DNA of 64,000 bases from contig JAFQCR010000033.1 in assembly GCA_017416345.1 (NCBI GenBank), forward strand, positions 1 to 64,000, read 5' to 3'. Source of the DNA: Clostridia bacterium. Lineage in GTDB: Bacteria; Bacillota; Clostridia; Oscillospirales; Acutalibacteraceae. The translations under genes and the position numbers were made by a program. Of the stretch, positions 33,060 through 41,653 are shown in pieces (position 1 is the first letter of the stretch; every line of letters starts with the position of its first letter). The notes under the pieces are model-generated. The model was given only the letters and a program-made list of their open reading frames with translations, did not search any database and was not told where the DNA came from.

Positions 33060-33717
33060 GCAACAGCAGGCACTACGCAGAGCCCTCCTGGTGCTCTTAG
33101 GCATCGCCCTTGTGATCTTTGGCCTCGGTGTGCTTTTAGGTTACACCCTGGGAACGGTCCACGCAAAAGCTGTGGCACCCGTACCGAATGGGCTGACCTA
33201 CAACGCCCAGAGCCCACAGGCAAAGTACGATGCAACCATTACAAGTGTGGACTTTAAGGAAACCGAAAAGCCCGCAGTAATTCCCGCCAACCTTATTGTG
33301 AGTGAGGGCAACGCTTTAAGCCCGGAGCTGCAAAAGATTATGCAGGAAAAATGCGAGGAGTACGGTGTGCCCTACGCCCTGGCACTTGCTTTGGCTGACC
33401 AGGAAACCCGCTTTGATCCCGATGCTGTAAGCGGCACCAATGATTATGGGCTTATGCAAATTAACAGCATCAATTTTGAATGGCTCCGAGAGAGAGGCAT
33501 TGATCCGCTGACCTATGAGGGAAACATTGAGGCGGGCGTGCTTATTCTTTCCAAAGCCATTAACCGCTACGGCGATTATGGGCTTGCACTTATGGCTTAT
33601 AACTGCGGTGATACCGGAGCAAAAAGGCTGTGGGATGCAGGTACATACAGCACCAAATACTCCAGAGAGGTTTTGGAGCGTTACAACAAATGGGTGCAGA
33701 TCGTGGAGGGCAAATAA
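33010..33717 (+). CDS. membrane-anchored lytic transglycosylase (SLT-like)
   Basis: A 235-residue protein: a basic N-terminus, one membrane segment (ALLVLLGIALVIFGLGVLLG, residues 29-48), a linker, then a lysozyme-like SLT domain with the catalytic Glu in LADQETRFDP, GLMQIN and LMAYNCG. It would cut peptidoglycan from outside the membrane. The ATG at 33010 follows GGAGGG. In early position, not in a lysis cassette, it may open the wall for transfer or superinfection control rather than end-of-cycle lysis; that is inference. Confidence 0.82.
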   Translation: MPVDPKPYQQLAARRRKQQQALRRALLVLLGIALVIFGLGVLLGYTLGTVHAKAVAPVPNGLTYNAQSPQAKYDATITSVDFKETEKPAVIPANLIVSEGNALSPELQKIMQEKCEEYGVPYALALALADQETRFDPDAVSGTNDYGLMQINSINFEWLRERGIDPLTYEGNIEAGVLILSKAINRYGDYGLALMAYNCGDTGAKRLWDAGTYSTKYSREVLERYNKWVQIVEGK

Positions 33718-33900
33718 ATGGCCTATTACCACACCTGCCCAGAGTGCGGGGCCAATTTGGATCCCTGCGAAAAATGCGATTGTCAAACAATAAAAAACAA
33801 TATAACCAAGGAGGCTAACGAAAATGTTAGAAATGAAGATCACCATTGCCGCCCCGGATCTGGCGGCAGCCATCAACAACCTTGCCGTGGCACTTGCTAA
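33718..33900 (+). CDS. small zinc-ribbon protein
   Basis: A 60-residue protein whose N-terminus YYHTCPECGANLDPCEKCDC is a zinc ribbon very common in Clostridial phages and plasmids. The ATG touches the upstream stop (TAA ATG). Its C-terminal 25 codons overlap the next gene, and the ribosome site of that gene lies within it. Confidence 0.7.
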   Translation: MAYYHTCPECGANLDPCEKCDCQTIKNNITKEANENVRNEDHHCRPGSGGSHQQPCRGTC

Positions 33901-34306
33901 CGGCAACACCGTACCCGCTGAAAAGCCCGCAAAGGCCGAAAAGCAGACCGAGGCAAAGGATGCCGCACAGCAGGCACAGGCACCCGTAAACCCTATGCAG
34001 GCAACTGGTGCACCTTTGAGTGCGACACCTGCCCAGACCGTGGCACCTGTGGCTAATGTTCCCGTTGCACCGGTAGCACAGGCACCTATTGCCCAGGCTC
34101 CCGTTGCATCCGCAGTACCCACCGGAGCACCTACCTACACCCTGGAAATGATTGCAAGAGCCGGCACGGCACTTGTAGATGCCGGCAAGATGGATGCACT
34201 TTGTGGCCTGCTTGCCAAGTACGGGGTTGAGGCTCTTACCGCATTGGATCCCGCACAGTACGGCAACTTTGCAAACGATTTGAGAGCCCTTGGCGCACAG
34301 ATTTAA
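33824..34306 (+). CDS. Ala/Pro-rich phage protein
   Basis: A 160-residue protein: an N-terminal strand-helix part (ITIAAPDLAAAINNLAVALA), a long Ala/Pro/Gln/Val linker, and a C-terminal helical domain (YTLEMIARAGTALVDAGKMD). AAGGAGG precedes the ATG. Similar proteins stand beside DUF2800 genes in phages of Firmicutes; the function is unknown. The linker is low in complexity. Confidence 0.65.
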   Translation: MLEMKITIAAPDLAAAINNLAVALANGNTVPAEKPAKAEKQTEAKDAAQQAQAPVNPMQATGAPLSATPAQTVAPVANVPVAPVAQAPIAQAPVASAVPTGAPTYTLEMIARAGTALVDAGKMDALCGLLAKYGVEALTALDPAQYGNFANDLRALGAQI

Positions 34307-34314
34307 GGGGGGGG
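34307..34314 (+). promoter_or_regulatory. G8 run acting as the ribosome site of the DUF2800 gene
   Basis: Eight G between the upstream stop and TAAGATTATG. The G run stands where the Shine-Dalgarno should be. A change in length would alter its spacing and strength. An almost identical sequence precedes the DNA polymerase gene (36949). Confidence 0.55.
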
Positions 34315-34321
34315 TAAGATT

Positions 34322-35527
34322 ATGCCGACACCGGAAAAACACGCTCTGCTGTCTGCATCCTCTGCCTCACGCTGGCTGCGTTGCACAGCCGCCCCTCGAT
34401 TTGAGGAGCAATTCCCGGAAAAAACCTCGGAATACGCAGAGGAGGGCCGACTTGCTCACGCTATTTGTGAGCTCAAGGTAATTAAGAAATTTACCACACA
34501 GCTTACACCCCGTATGTATAGCACCCGCATTAACAAACTCAAAAAGGATCCGCTGTACACCGATGAAATGGATAAAACATCGGATCTGTATGTTGAGCAC
34601 CTTACCGAAAAGGCTATGACCTATGACAGCACGCCCAGCGTTGCCGTTGAGGTGCAGGTTGATTTTGCCGAATATGTACCGGAGGGCTTTGGTACCTGCG
34701 ATTGCATTATGATCGGCGGCGATACCCTCAACATTACCGACTATAAGCACGGCAAAGGCGTGCCTGTATCGGCAGAGGGCAACGCACAAATGAGGCTTTA
34801 CGCCCTCGGTGCTTTGAAACGCTACGCACCTATTTACGGCAACACCATTAAAAATGTGTGTATGACCATTGACCAGCCCCGCATCCAGGATGAGCCCAGC
34901 ACCGAAACCGTCACCGTTGAGGAGCTGCGTGCGTGGGGTGAAAGCATCAAGCCTGCTGCCGCCAAGGCATATATGGGGCTCGGTGAATTTTGCCCCGGTG
35001 AGCATTGCCGTTTTTGCAGAGGCAAGGCACAATGCAAAGCCCGTGCTGCCATTAACACAGCCCTTGAGGAGTTTAAGGACTGCGTACCGCAGAACGGTGA
35101 AAAGCCGCCCCTCTTTGGCCAGGGAGTGCTTACGGATGAGGAGATCGGTGATCTGCTTGTAAGGGGTAAGGAGCTCGTGGCCTGGTATAAGGACCTTGAG
35201 GAGTACGCACTTAACGCCCTGCTTAACGGCGGTACCATCCCCGGATGGAAAGCGGTAGCAGGCAGGAGCAACCGTACATTTACGGACACGGATGCAGCCG
35301 TTGCGGCTGTTATCGCTGCCGGGTACGATGAGGCCCTTGTTTATGAGCGTAAGCCCAAAACCCTTACCGAGCTTGAGAAACTTATGGGCAAGGCTGAATT
35401 TACCGCCAAATTGGGTGCCTATGTGGTTAAGCCTTTGGGCAAGCCCACCCTTGCACCTATGACCGACAAACGAGAGCCTTACAGCCCTGCCGCCGCCGAT
35501 TTTGCGGAGGTGGCAAACAATGGCTGA
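34322..35527 (+). CDS. DUF2800 (Cas4/RecB-like nuclease) protein
   Basis: A 401-residue protein of the DUF2800 family, PD-(D/E)XK nucleases related to Cas4/RecB. Visible marks are LSASSASRWLRCTAAPRFEE at the N-terminus, YVPEGFGTCDCIMIGGDTL then NITDYKHGKG (nuclease motif), and the C-terminal FCPGEHCRFCRGKAQCKAR cysteine cluster, which probably binds an iron-sulfur cluster or zinc. It processes DNA ends in phage replication or recombination. Start ATG 34322 behind the G8 run. Confidence 0.88.
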   Translation: MPTPEKHALLSASSASRWLRCTAAPRFEEQFPEKTSEYAEEGRLAHAICELKVIKKFTTQLTPRMYSTRINKLKKDPLYTDEMDKTSDLYVEHLTEKAMTYDSTPSVAVEVQVDFAEYVPEGFGTCDCIMIGGDTLNITDYKHGKGVPVSAEGNAQMRLYALGALKRYAPIYGNTIKNVCMTIDQPRIQDEPSTETVTVEELRAWGESIKPAAAKAYMGLGEFCPGEHCRFCRGKAQCKARAAINTALEEFKDCVPQNGEKPPLFGQGVLTDEEIGDLLVRGKELVAWYKDLEEYALNALLNGGTIPGWKAVAGRSNRTFTDTDAAVAAVIAAGYDEALVYERKPKTLTELEKLMGKAEFTAKLGAYVVKPLGKPTLAPMTDKREPYSPAAADFAEVANNG

Positions 35528-35852
35528 AACCGTTTACTTGCTTGATGGCACTATGGAGGTAGTGCTCACGGAAAAGGATGTTTTTATTGAGCGCCTTATC
35601 CGTGAAAAGCTCGGTGATGATGCCGCCCGCTTTGTTACCGAATATATAAAGGAACTTGTGGAGGAGGCAAAATACTCCGAGGAGGCACAGCAAGAGGCTG
35701 AAAGCATATCGGATGCTTACCTCACCCTTTGCAACGATGCCCTTGACACTTTCCGGCAGTTAAAGGCATTGGTACGAGAGCCCCGCCTCGATAAGGGCAG
35801 GCTCCAAACGGTTATTGATGCCGGATATAACAACCTTTATAAAAACCTATAA
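35520..35852 (+). CDS. phage protein of unknown function
   Basis: A 110-residue acidic helical protein (RFVTEYIKELVEEAKYSEEA). GGAGGTGG precedes the ATG at 35520, which overlaps the DUF2800 stop. It lies in the replication module; no family recognised. Confidence 0.65.
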   Translation: MAETVYLLDGTMEVVLTEKDVFIERLIREKLGDDAARFVTEYIKELVEEAKYSEEAQQEAESISDAYLTLCNDALDTFRQLKALVREPRLDKGRLQTVIDAGYNNLYKNL

Positions 35853-35872
35853 AACCAAGGAGGCATAAAATT

Positions 35873-36176
35873 ATGCGTTTCAATGAGAACATCCCCCCCC
35901 CGTATGAGTGAGGCCCACAAAAGGGCCGAGGCTGAAAGCGCCGCCTGTGATATGTTGCTTGAGCTTATGCTTGAGAGCAATATGCCGGAGGAGCGTAAGG
36001 TTGGCCTGCACATTATGAAAGCAGCCAAAGAGCTGCACGCCGCTATTGCCGATGTTGTAAATGAGTATGCGGATCCCACCAAAGAGGTACCGTATGAAAC
36101 CGCCAAGCAGGTTGTTGAATACCTCGGCCTGGTGCACACCGGCATTAAGCAATTTATGGAAACCCAAAACACCTAA
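35873..36176 (+). CDS. small helical phage protein, frameshifted at a C9 run
   Basis: AAGGAGG and the ATG at 35873 begin MRFNENI, then a run of nine C (35893-35901) puts the next codons out of frame, ending after 12 codons. With eight C the frame runs on through PPRMSEAHKRAEAESAA to 36176 (about 100 residues, helical, DMLLELMLESNMPEE). As written, translation could still begin at an ATG at 35904 without a ribosome site. The protein has no known family. Either a slippage-prone tract or a base-call error. Confidence 0.65.
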
Positions 36177-36214
36177 TGTACTGAATGAAATTTATATCAA
36201 AGGAGATCAAGAGT

Positions 36215-36946
36215 ATGTATCAAAACATTGCAACCAAAGTATTAACCGGTGAGGTACGCCTTTCCTATGTCAACCTCATCACACCCAGAGCCGCACAGCA
36301 GGGCGGTGAGCCTAAATACAGCGTAACGCTGCTTATTCCCAAGAGCGATAACGCCACCAAGATGGATATTGACAACTCCATCCGTGCGGCGTATGAGGAG
36401 GGCGTAAGCAAAAAGTGGGGCGGCGCACATCCCCAGCCCAAGGTTATTGTGCACGATGGCGATGGTTTACGCCCCTCCGGCTTGCCTTTCGGTGAGGAGT
36501 GCAAAGGCTGCTGGGTAATTACCGCATCCACCAAAAACAAGCCCCAGGTGGTTGGCATTGATAATGTCAACTGTGAGCTTGCCCCCAACGATATTTACAG
36601 CGGTATGTATGCCCGTGTAACCCTCAACTTTTTTGCCTACGATACGGCAGGCAGCAAGGGTGTTGGCTGTGGCCTCGGTAATGTTATGAAAACCAGGGAT
36701 GGTGAGCCCCTTTCTGGCGGTGCATCCGCTGCCAGCGATTTTGCAGACTTTAACACGATGCCTGCGGCGGCTCCTGCTTATGGTGCACAGCCCAATTATG
36801 CGGCACCCGCTGCACCTACCGCACCTGCTTACCAGGCACCTGTTGCTCCCGCTTATCCCCAGGCGGCACCCCAGCAGTACGCACAGCCCGCAGCTCCCCA
36901 GCAGGGCGGCGTAAGGATCAACCCCATTACCGGACAGCCGATGTAA
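36215..36946 (+). CDS. DUF2815 (ssDNA-binding-like) protein
   Basis: A 243-residue protein of DUF2815, thought to be a phage single-stranded-DNA-binding or annealing-like factor that travels with DUF2800 and DNA polymerase. The folded part is residues 1-165 (VLTGEVRLSYVNLITP; PKYSVTLLIPKSD; YSGMYARVTLNFFAY). The tail is Ala/Pro/Gln/Tyr-rich and disordered, like SSB tails. AAAGGAGATC fixes the ATG at 36215. Confidence 0.85.
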   Translation: MYQNIATKVLTGEVRLSYVNLITPRAAQQGGEPKYSVTLLIPKSDNATKMDIDNSIRAAYEEGVSKKWGGAHPQPKVIVHDGDGLRPSGLPFGEECKGCWVITASTKNKPQVVGIDNVNCELAPNDIYSGMYARVTLNFFAYDTAGSKGVGCGLGNVMKTRDGEPLSGGASAASDFADFNTMPAAAPAYGAQPNYAAPAAPTAPAYQAPVAPAYPQAAPQQYAQPAAPQQGGVRINPITGQPM

Positions 36947-36948
36947 CC

Positions 36949-36956
36949 GGGGGGGG
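36949..36956 (+). promoter_or_regulatory. G8 run acting as the ribosome site of the DNA polymerase gene
   Basis: Eight G followed by TAAGATATG, nearly the same as at 34307. There is no other Shine-Dalgarno for the polymerase. Confidence 0.55.
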
Positions 36957-36962
36957 TAAGAT

Positions 36963-38942
36963 ATGCACCACTTGAGCATTGACCTTGAAACCTTTTCAAG
37001 TATTGATATTAAAAAGGCCGGTGCCCATCGGTACATAGCCAGCCCCGATTTTGAGATCCTGCTTTTTGCATATTCCCTTGACGGTGCGGAGCCGGTGTGC
37101 GTGGACTTTGCCGCCGGTGAAACCCTCCCATTTTGGGTGGCTAACGCCCTAACATCCCCCGATTATATAAAGCACGCATTTAACGCCGCTTTTGAGTGGG
37201 GCTGTCTGTCAAAGTATATTGGCAGGCAGCTCCCACCGGAGCAATGGCGTTGCACAATGTTCCACGCTTTATATGCGGGCTATCCTGCAAGCCTGGCGGC
37301 CGCTGGTGCCGCTTTGGGCTTGCCGGAGGATAAACGCAAGCTCAATACAGGTAAAGCCCTTATACGCTATTTCTGCGTGCCCTGTGCCCCCTCAAAGGCA
37401 AATGGCGGGCGTACCCGTAACTATGCACACCACGCCCCGGACCGTTGGCGGCTTTTCAAAGAGTACAACATCGGTGATGTAGTTACCGAAATGGAAATTG
37501 AAAACCGCCTTGCCGCCGTTCCGGTACCGGAGTGGTTGCAAAAGGAATGGGAAACGGATCTCATTATCAACAGCCGAGGCGTGGCGGTTGATATACCGAT
37601 GGTTGAGGGAGCCCTGGAGCTCGGTGCAACGGTCCGGCAAAGCCTTATGCAGGAGGCAATGCGTATTTCCGGGCTGAATAACCCCAACAGCGTAAAGCAG
37701 CTTGCTGCTTGGCTTGAGGAGGAAACCGGCGAGGAAATAACCAGCTTAAATAAGGCAACCGTTGCAGACCTTATGGAAAAAGACGATAACAGCCCGGAGG
37801 CACAGCGTATGCTTGAGATCCGGCAGGAGCTTGGTAAAACCTCCAACAAAAAATATGATGCCATTATGGCGGCTGTGTGCCCCGATGGGCGGGTGCGTGG
37901 ACTTTTACAATTCTATGGAGCCAACCGCACCGGCAGATGGGCAGGCCGTTTGGTGCAGGTGCAGAACCTGCCCCGTACCTATACGGAGCCCCTGGAGTTT
38001 GCCCGTGAGCTTGTTACAAGCAGAAACCTAAACGGCCTCAAGGTGGTTTACGGCAGCGTGCAAGATACCTTGAGCCAGCTTATCCGCACCGCTTTTATAG
38101 CACCCACCGGGCACATACTTATTGATGCTGACTTTTCAGCCATTGAGGCCCGTGTTATATCGTGGCTTGCCGGTGAGGAGTGGCGCCTTGAGGTTTTCCG
38201 CACCCACGGCAAAATTTATGAGGCATCTGCATCCCAAATGTTTGGCGTGCCTCTTGACCGCATAAAAAAGGGCAACCCGGAGTATGCCCTACGCTCCAAG
38301 GGTAAGGTTGCAGAGCTTGCACTTGGCTACCAAGGCAGCAGCGGTGCCCTTATCAATATGGGTGCCTTAAAAATGGGCATCCCGGAGGAGGATCTGCCGG
38401 ATATTGTTACCCGTTGGCGTGAAACCAACAAACGCATAAAGGATCTGTGGTACAAAATGAACGCTGCCGCCGTGCAGGTTATCCAGCAAGGCGGGGCCGT
38501 GGGTGTAAACAATGTGGTTATTGCCCGTGAGTTTGATATAAACCAGGGCATTAACTGTATGACCATCACGCTGCCATCTGGGCGCAAATTGTACTATGTG
38601 GATCCCAAGCTCGGCGTAAACCGCTGGGGCGATCCCTCCATTACCTATATGGGCGTGAACGATAAAAACAAATGGGGCCTTATTGAAACCTACGGCGGCA
38701 AGCTTGTGGAGAACTGTGTGCAAGCCATTGCCCGTGATTGTTTGGCCTTGAGTATTCAACGCTTGGAGGCAGCAGGCATCCCCGTTATATTCCACATCCA
38801 CGATGAGGTTGTAATTGATTGCCCGCCGAATACCACCACCCTTGAAAAGGTGGTTGAGATAATGAGCCAGCCTATACCCTGGGCCCCGGATCTTCCGCTT
38901 GGTGCGGAGGGCTGGGTTGGCCAATTCTTTAAGAAAGATTAA
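36963..38942 (+). CDS. phage family A DNA polymerase
   Basis: A 659-residue replicative polymerase. An N-terminal 3'-5' exonuclease-like domain (SIDLETFSSIDIKKAG) is followed by the polymerase domain with motif A DADFSAIEARVISWL (about residue 388), the helix with RSKGKVAELALGYQG (motif B) and motif C HIHDEVVID near 610. The lack of a 5' nuclease domain is normal for phage enzymes. It replicates the phage DNA together with the VapE-type protein and helicase. Confidence 0.92.
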   Translation: MHHLSIDLETFSSIDIKKAGAHRYIASPDFEILLFAYSLDGAEPVCVDFAAGETLPFWVANALTSPDYIKHAFNAAFEWGCLSKYIGRQLPPEQWRCTMFHALYAGYPASLAAAGAALGLPEDKRKLNTGKALIRYFCVPCAPSKANGGRTRNYAHHAPDRWRLFKEYNIGDVVTEMEIENRLAAVPVPEWLQKEWETDLIINSRGVAVDIPMVEGALELGATVRQSLMQEAMRISGLNNPNSVKQLAAWLEEETGEEITSLNKATVADLMEKDDNSPEAQRMLEIRQELGKTSNKKYDAIMAAVCPDGRVRGLLQFYGANRTGRWAGRLVQVQNLPRTYTEPLEFARELVTSRNLNGLKVVYGSVQDTLSQLIRTAFIAPTGHILIDADFSAIEARVISWLAGEEWRLEVFRTHGKIYEASASQMFGVPLDRIKKGNPEYALRSKGKVAELALGYQGSSGALINMGALKMGIPEEDLPDIVTRWRETNKRIKDLWYKMNAAAVQVIQQGGAVGVNNVVIAREFDINQGINCMTITLPSGRKLYYVDPKLGVNRWGDPSITYMGVNDKNKWGLIETYGGKLVENCVQAIARDCLALSIQRLEAAGIPVIFHIHDEVVIDCPPNTTTLEKVVEIMSQPIPWAPDLPLGAEGWVGQFFKKD

Positions 38943-38955
38943 AAGGAGGAGCCCC

Positions 38956-39703
38956 GTGAGGTACCAAGGTGGAAAATCAAGAATTGCAACACCCTTGGCA
39001 CAGATCCTCAACACTACGGGGGGGGGCTTGCTTTGTTAGCCTTTTCTGTGGTAGCTGCTCCGTTGAGAGCAAAGTAACCGGTTATGACCGCATCATCCTA
39101 AACGATAAGCACGAGTATTTGATCTCAATGTTAAAGGGTGTACAGCAAGGTTACGAATTGCCGGAAACCATAACGGAGGATCAGTACCAATATATACGAG
39201 CCAATAAGGATGCAGATCCCGTGCTCACAGGCTTTGTGGGTTTTGGGTGCAGCTTTGGTGGCAAGTGGTTTGGCGGTTATGCCAGGAATAAGGGCGGCAC
39301 CAATTACGCAGCCCAAAGCAAAAGATCATTGTTAAAAGATATGGCCACGCTCGGCGGTGCAGAGTTTATTTGTGGCGATTATCGCAAAGTACCGATACCG
39401 CCCGGAGCCGTTGTGTATGCGGATCCACCGTATGCAGACACCACGGGCTATAACGGCGAGAAATTTGACAGCAAAGAGTTTTGGCGGGCAATGCGGTTGC
39501 TTGCTGACACCGGGCACACCGTTTACATAAGTGAGCAGACCGCCCCGCCAGACTTCGTATGCGTGTGGGAAAAGCCCTTTACCCGCACCCTCGACAGAAA
39601 CAAGGGCAACCAATTTAAGGTAACAGAAAAGCTCTTTACCTACATATCACCATTACACCAAGGAGGCAGTACGGATGGCAAGCATACCACCCAAATGTAT
39701 TAA
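38956..39703 (+). CDS. Dam-type (D12 class) DNA adenine methyltransferase, frameshifted at a G9 run
   Basis: AAGGAGG and a GTG at 38956 begin VRYQGGKSRIATPLAQI, the usual N-terminus of these enzymes. A run of nine G (39018-39026) then shifts the frame and a stop follows at 39037. With eight G the frame runs on into CFVSLFCGSCSVESKV, then DKHEYLISM and the catalytic motif YADPPYADTTGY, to 39703: about 248 residues. It methylates adenine in DNA; the target is unknown. The last 29 bases overlap the next gene. Confidence 0.8.
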
Positions 39704-39893
39704 CTGTGTGCATCATAAAAAGAGCCAAAGCGTTGTGCAGGGTGTGGTTGTTTCCGAGTGCGATTATTGCGACTATATAGAGCATTGGAACGGCTACGCA
39801 AATACGCCGGTGCCGTACCCTTATTTTTATAAGCAAGAGTACCCGTGCCCTGGGCACAAGGAGGCAGTACAGGATGATACCCTTACCAAATAA
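39675..39893 (+). CDS. small Cys-rich phage protein
   Basis: A 72-residue protein with four N-terminal cysteines in CINC...CDYC, a likely zinc site, and a Tyr/Pro-rich tail (TPVPYPYFYKQEYPC). AAGGAGG precedes the ATG. It overlaps both flanking genes, which code for methyltransferases. Function unknown. Confidence 0.65.
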   Translation: MASIPPKCINCVHHKKSQSVVQGVVVSECDYCDYIEHWNGYANTPVPYPYFYKQEYPCPGHKEAVQDDTLTK

Positions 39894-40432
39894 AAAATAT
39901 AGCGTTATATACGCAGATCCACCCTGGGCTTATCAGCAAGGCGGCAGGGGTGCCGCCAAGCACCATTACGATACGATGAGCACCGAGGCATTATGTAATA
40001 TGCCCGTGCGGGATATTTGCACCGATGATGCCGTGCTCTTTATGTGGGCCACTTTCCCGAATTTGCCGGAGGCATTAAAGGTTATGGAGGCCTGGGGCTT
40101 TACCTACAAAACAGCAGCGTTTGTGTGGGTGAAACAAAACAAAAAGGCACCCACCCTGTTTATGGGTGGCGGCTCCTACACCAGGGCAAATGCGGAGGTT
40201 TGCCTGCTCGGTGTAAGCAAGAACACCAAGGCAAAAAGGTTTGTGGCATCGCACAGCGTGCGGCAGATCATTATAACGCCGGTACGCCAGCACTCCCAAA
40301 AGCCCGCAGAGGCACGGGATCGCATCCGTGAACTTACGGGGGGGGGATCACTCGTACATAGAGCTTTTTGCCCGAAATACCACGCCCGGCTGGGATGTGT
40401 GGGGAAACGAGGTAAACAAGTATGAGCGTTAA
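39874..40432 (+). CDS. MT-A70 family DNA adenine methyltransferase, frameshifted at a G9 run
   Basis: AAGGAGG precedes the ATG at 39874. The catalytic motif is YADPPWAYQQGG near residue 15, with FMWATFPNLPEAL after it. A run of nine G at 40338-40346 diverts the C-terminus to an unrelated sequence ending at 40425. With eight G the usual family ending SYIELFARNTTPGWDVWG, then NEVNKYER, is restored and stops at 40432 (about 186 residues). Thus only the last 30 residues are affected. As written it might be inactive or unstable. Overlaps the next gene. Confidence 0.8.
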
Positions 40433-40970
40433 GATCTACATTGCCGGCAAAATTACCGGCGATCCCAATTATAAAGCAAAATTTGAGGCGGCAGCCGAGG
40501 AGTACAAAAAAAAGGGTTACATCGTGCTTAACCCCTCCTGGATGCCAAAAGGGATGCAGCCCGCAGATTATATGCGTATCTGCTTTGCAATGATTGACAC
40601 AGCGGATGTGGTTGCTTTCCTGCCTGGATATAGAACGAGCCCCGGTGCACAGCTTGAGCTGCAATACTGTTTTTATACCGATAAAACAACGCACCTGCCG
40701 CCGGAGCCCTTTGACGAAAACGGGGAGCCCACGCTTGAGGACTACAAAAAGGCCTATGAGCAAGCGGTGGTGCAACTCAACCAAATTAAAAAGCTCAACA
40801 GCTGCAACAACTGCCGTAATGTGGGCATCTGCCTGCACTTGCCCTCCGAGGGTGAGCCGGTGCGTATCAACTGCCCATTTTGGGCAAAGGAATTGCCCCG
40901 CAGTTACTACAAAAAGGGTGCTGTGCACCGCAGAATGTTTGAGCCGCCCGATAAGGAGGTAAAGGCGTGA
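40422..40970 (+). CDS. DUF4406-type (nucleoside deoxyribosyltransferase-like) protein
   Basis: A 182-residue protein. Residues 1-90 match DUF4406, a Rossmann-like fold related to nucleoside 2-deoxyribosyltransferase: KIYIAGKITGDPNYKAKF, VLNPSWMPKG and YRTSPGAQLE. The C-terminal 60 residues hold CNNCRNVGIC...CPFW, a probable metal site. It may alter or salvage nucleotides for phage DNA. GAGGTAAACAAGT precedes the ATG. Confidence 0.75.
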   Translation: MSVKIYIAGKITGDPNYKAKFEAAAEEYKKKGYIVLNPSWMPKGMQPADYMRICFAMIDTADVVAFLPGYRTSPGAQLELQYCFYTDKTTHLPPEPFDENGEPTLEDYKKAYEQAVVQLNQIKKLNSCNNCRNVGICLHLPSEGEPVRINCPFWAKELPRSYYKKGAVHRRMFEPPDKEVKA

Positions 40971-41653
40971 ATATACTTGTAGCTTGTGAGGAAAGCCAAG
41001 CGGTTACTGTTGCGCTACGCAGGCTCGGCCACAATGCTTACAGTTGCGACATTATCCCGTGCTCCGGCGGCCACCCAGAGTGGCACATACAAAAGGATGT
41101 GCTCCCGTTGCTTGATGGGTTTGTGCTTTTCCATACCGCAGACGGTACACCACACTTTGTGGGTGGCCGCTGGGATATGATTATTGCTTTTCCACCCTGC
41201 ACTTATTTATCAAACGCCGGTGCCTGCCGGTTATACCCCAAAAAGGGGCAGCTTAATATGGAGCGTTACCAAAAAGGGCTTGAGGCAAAAGCGTTTTTTA
41301 TGCGCTTTTTAGAGGCAAATTGCCCACGCATTGCGGTGGAAAACCCTGTTTCAAGCAAGGTGTATGAAATGCCGCCACACTCCCAGGAAATACAACCCTG
41401 GCAATACGGGCACCCCGTTACAAAGAAAACCCGCTTGTGGTTACGAGGCTTGCCTCTGCTCATTCCCACGAATATTGTAAAACCAACAGGCCCCTATGTT
41501 CCCGCAGGCACCGGCAGAAAAGATAAGAGCAAATATGGTGCCGCCAAGAGGGGGGGGCAAGACTCAATAAACAGATCAAAAACCTTTCCCGGCATTGCGG
41601 CTGCTATGGCCGAGCAATGGGCCGGCCCATCACAGGAGGTGCAGGATGAATAA
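40967..41653 (+). CDS. DNA cytosine methyltransferase-like protein
   Basis: A 228-residue protein of the group annotated as phage DNA (cytosine) methyltransferases: an AdoMet-type start ILVACEESQAVTVALRRLG, AFPPCTYLSNAGA with the Pro-Cys motif, and IAVENPVSSKVYE. GTG start at 40967 overlaps the upstream stop by 4 bases, behind AAGGAGG. A G8 run at 41550-41557 lies in the coding frame (KRGGQ) and is in frame as written. It is shorter than classic Dcm enzymes, so the activity is inference. Confidence 0.75.
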   Translation: MNILVACEESQAVTVALRRLGHNAYSCDIIPCSGGHPEWHIQKDVLPLLDGFVLFHTADGTPHFVGGRWDMIIAFPPCTYLSNAGACRLYPKKGQLNMERYQKGLEAKAFFMRFLEANCPRIAVENPVSSKVYEMPPHSQEIQPWQYGHPVTKKTRLWLRGLPLLIPTNIVKPTGPYVPAGTGRKDKSKYGAAKRGGQDSINRSKTFPGIAAAMAEQWAGPSQEVQDE

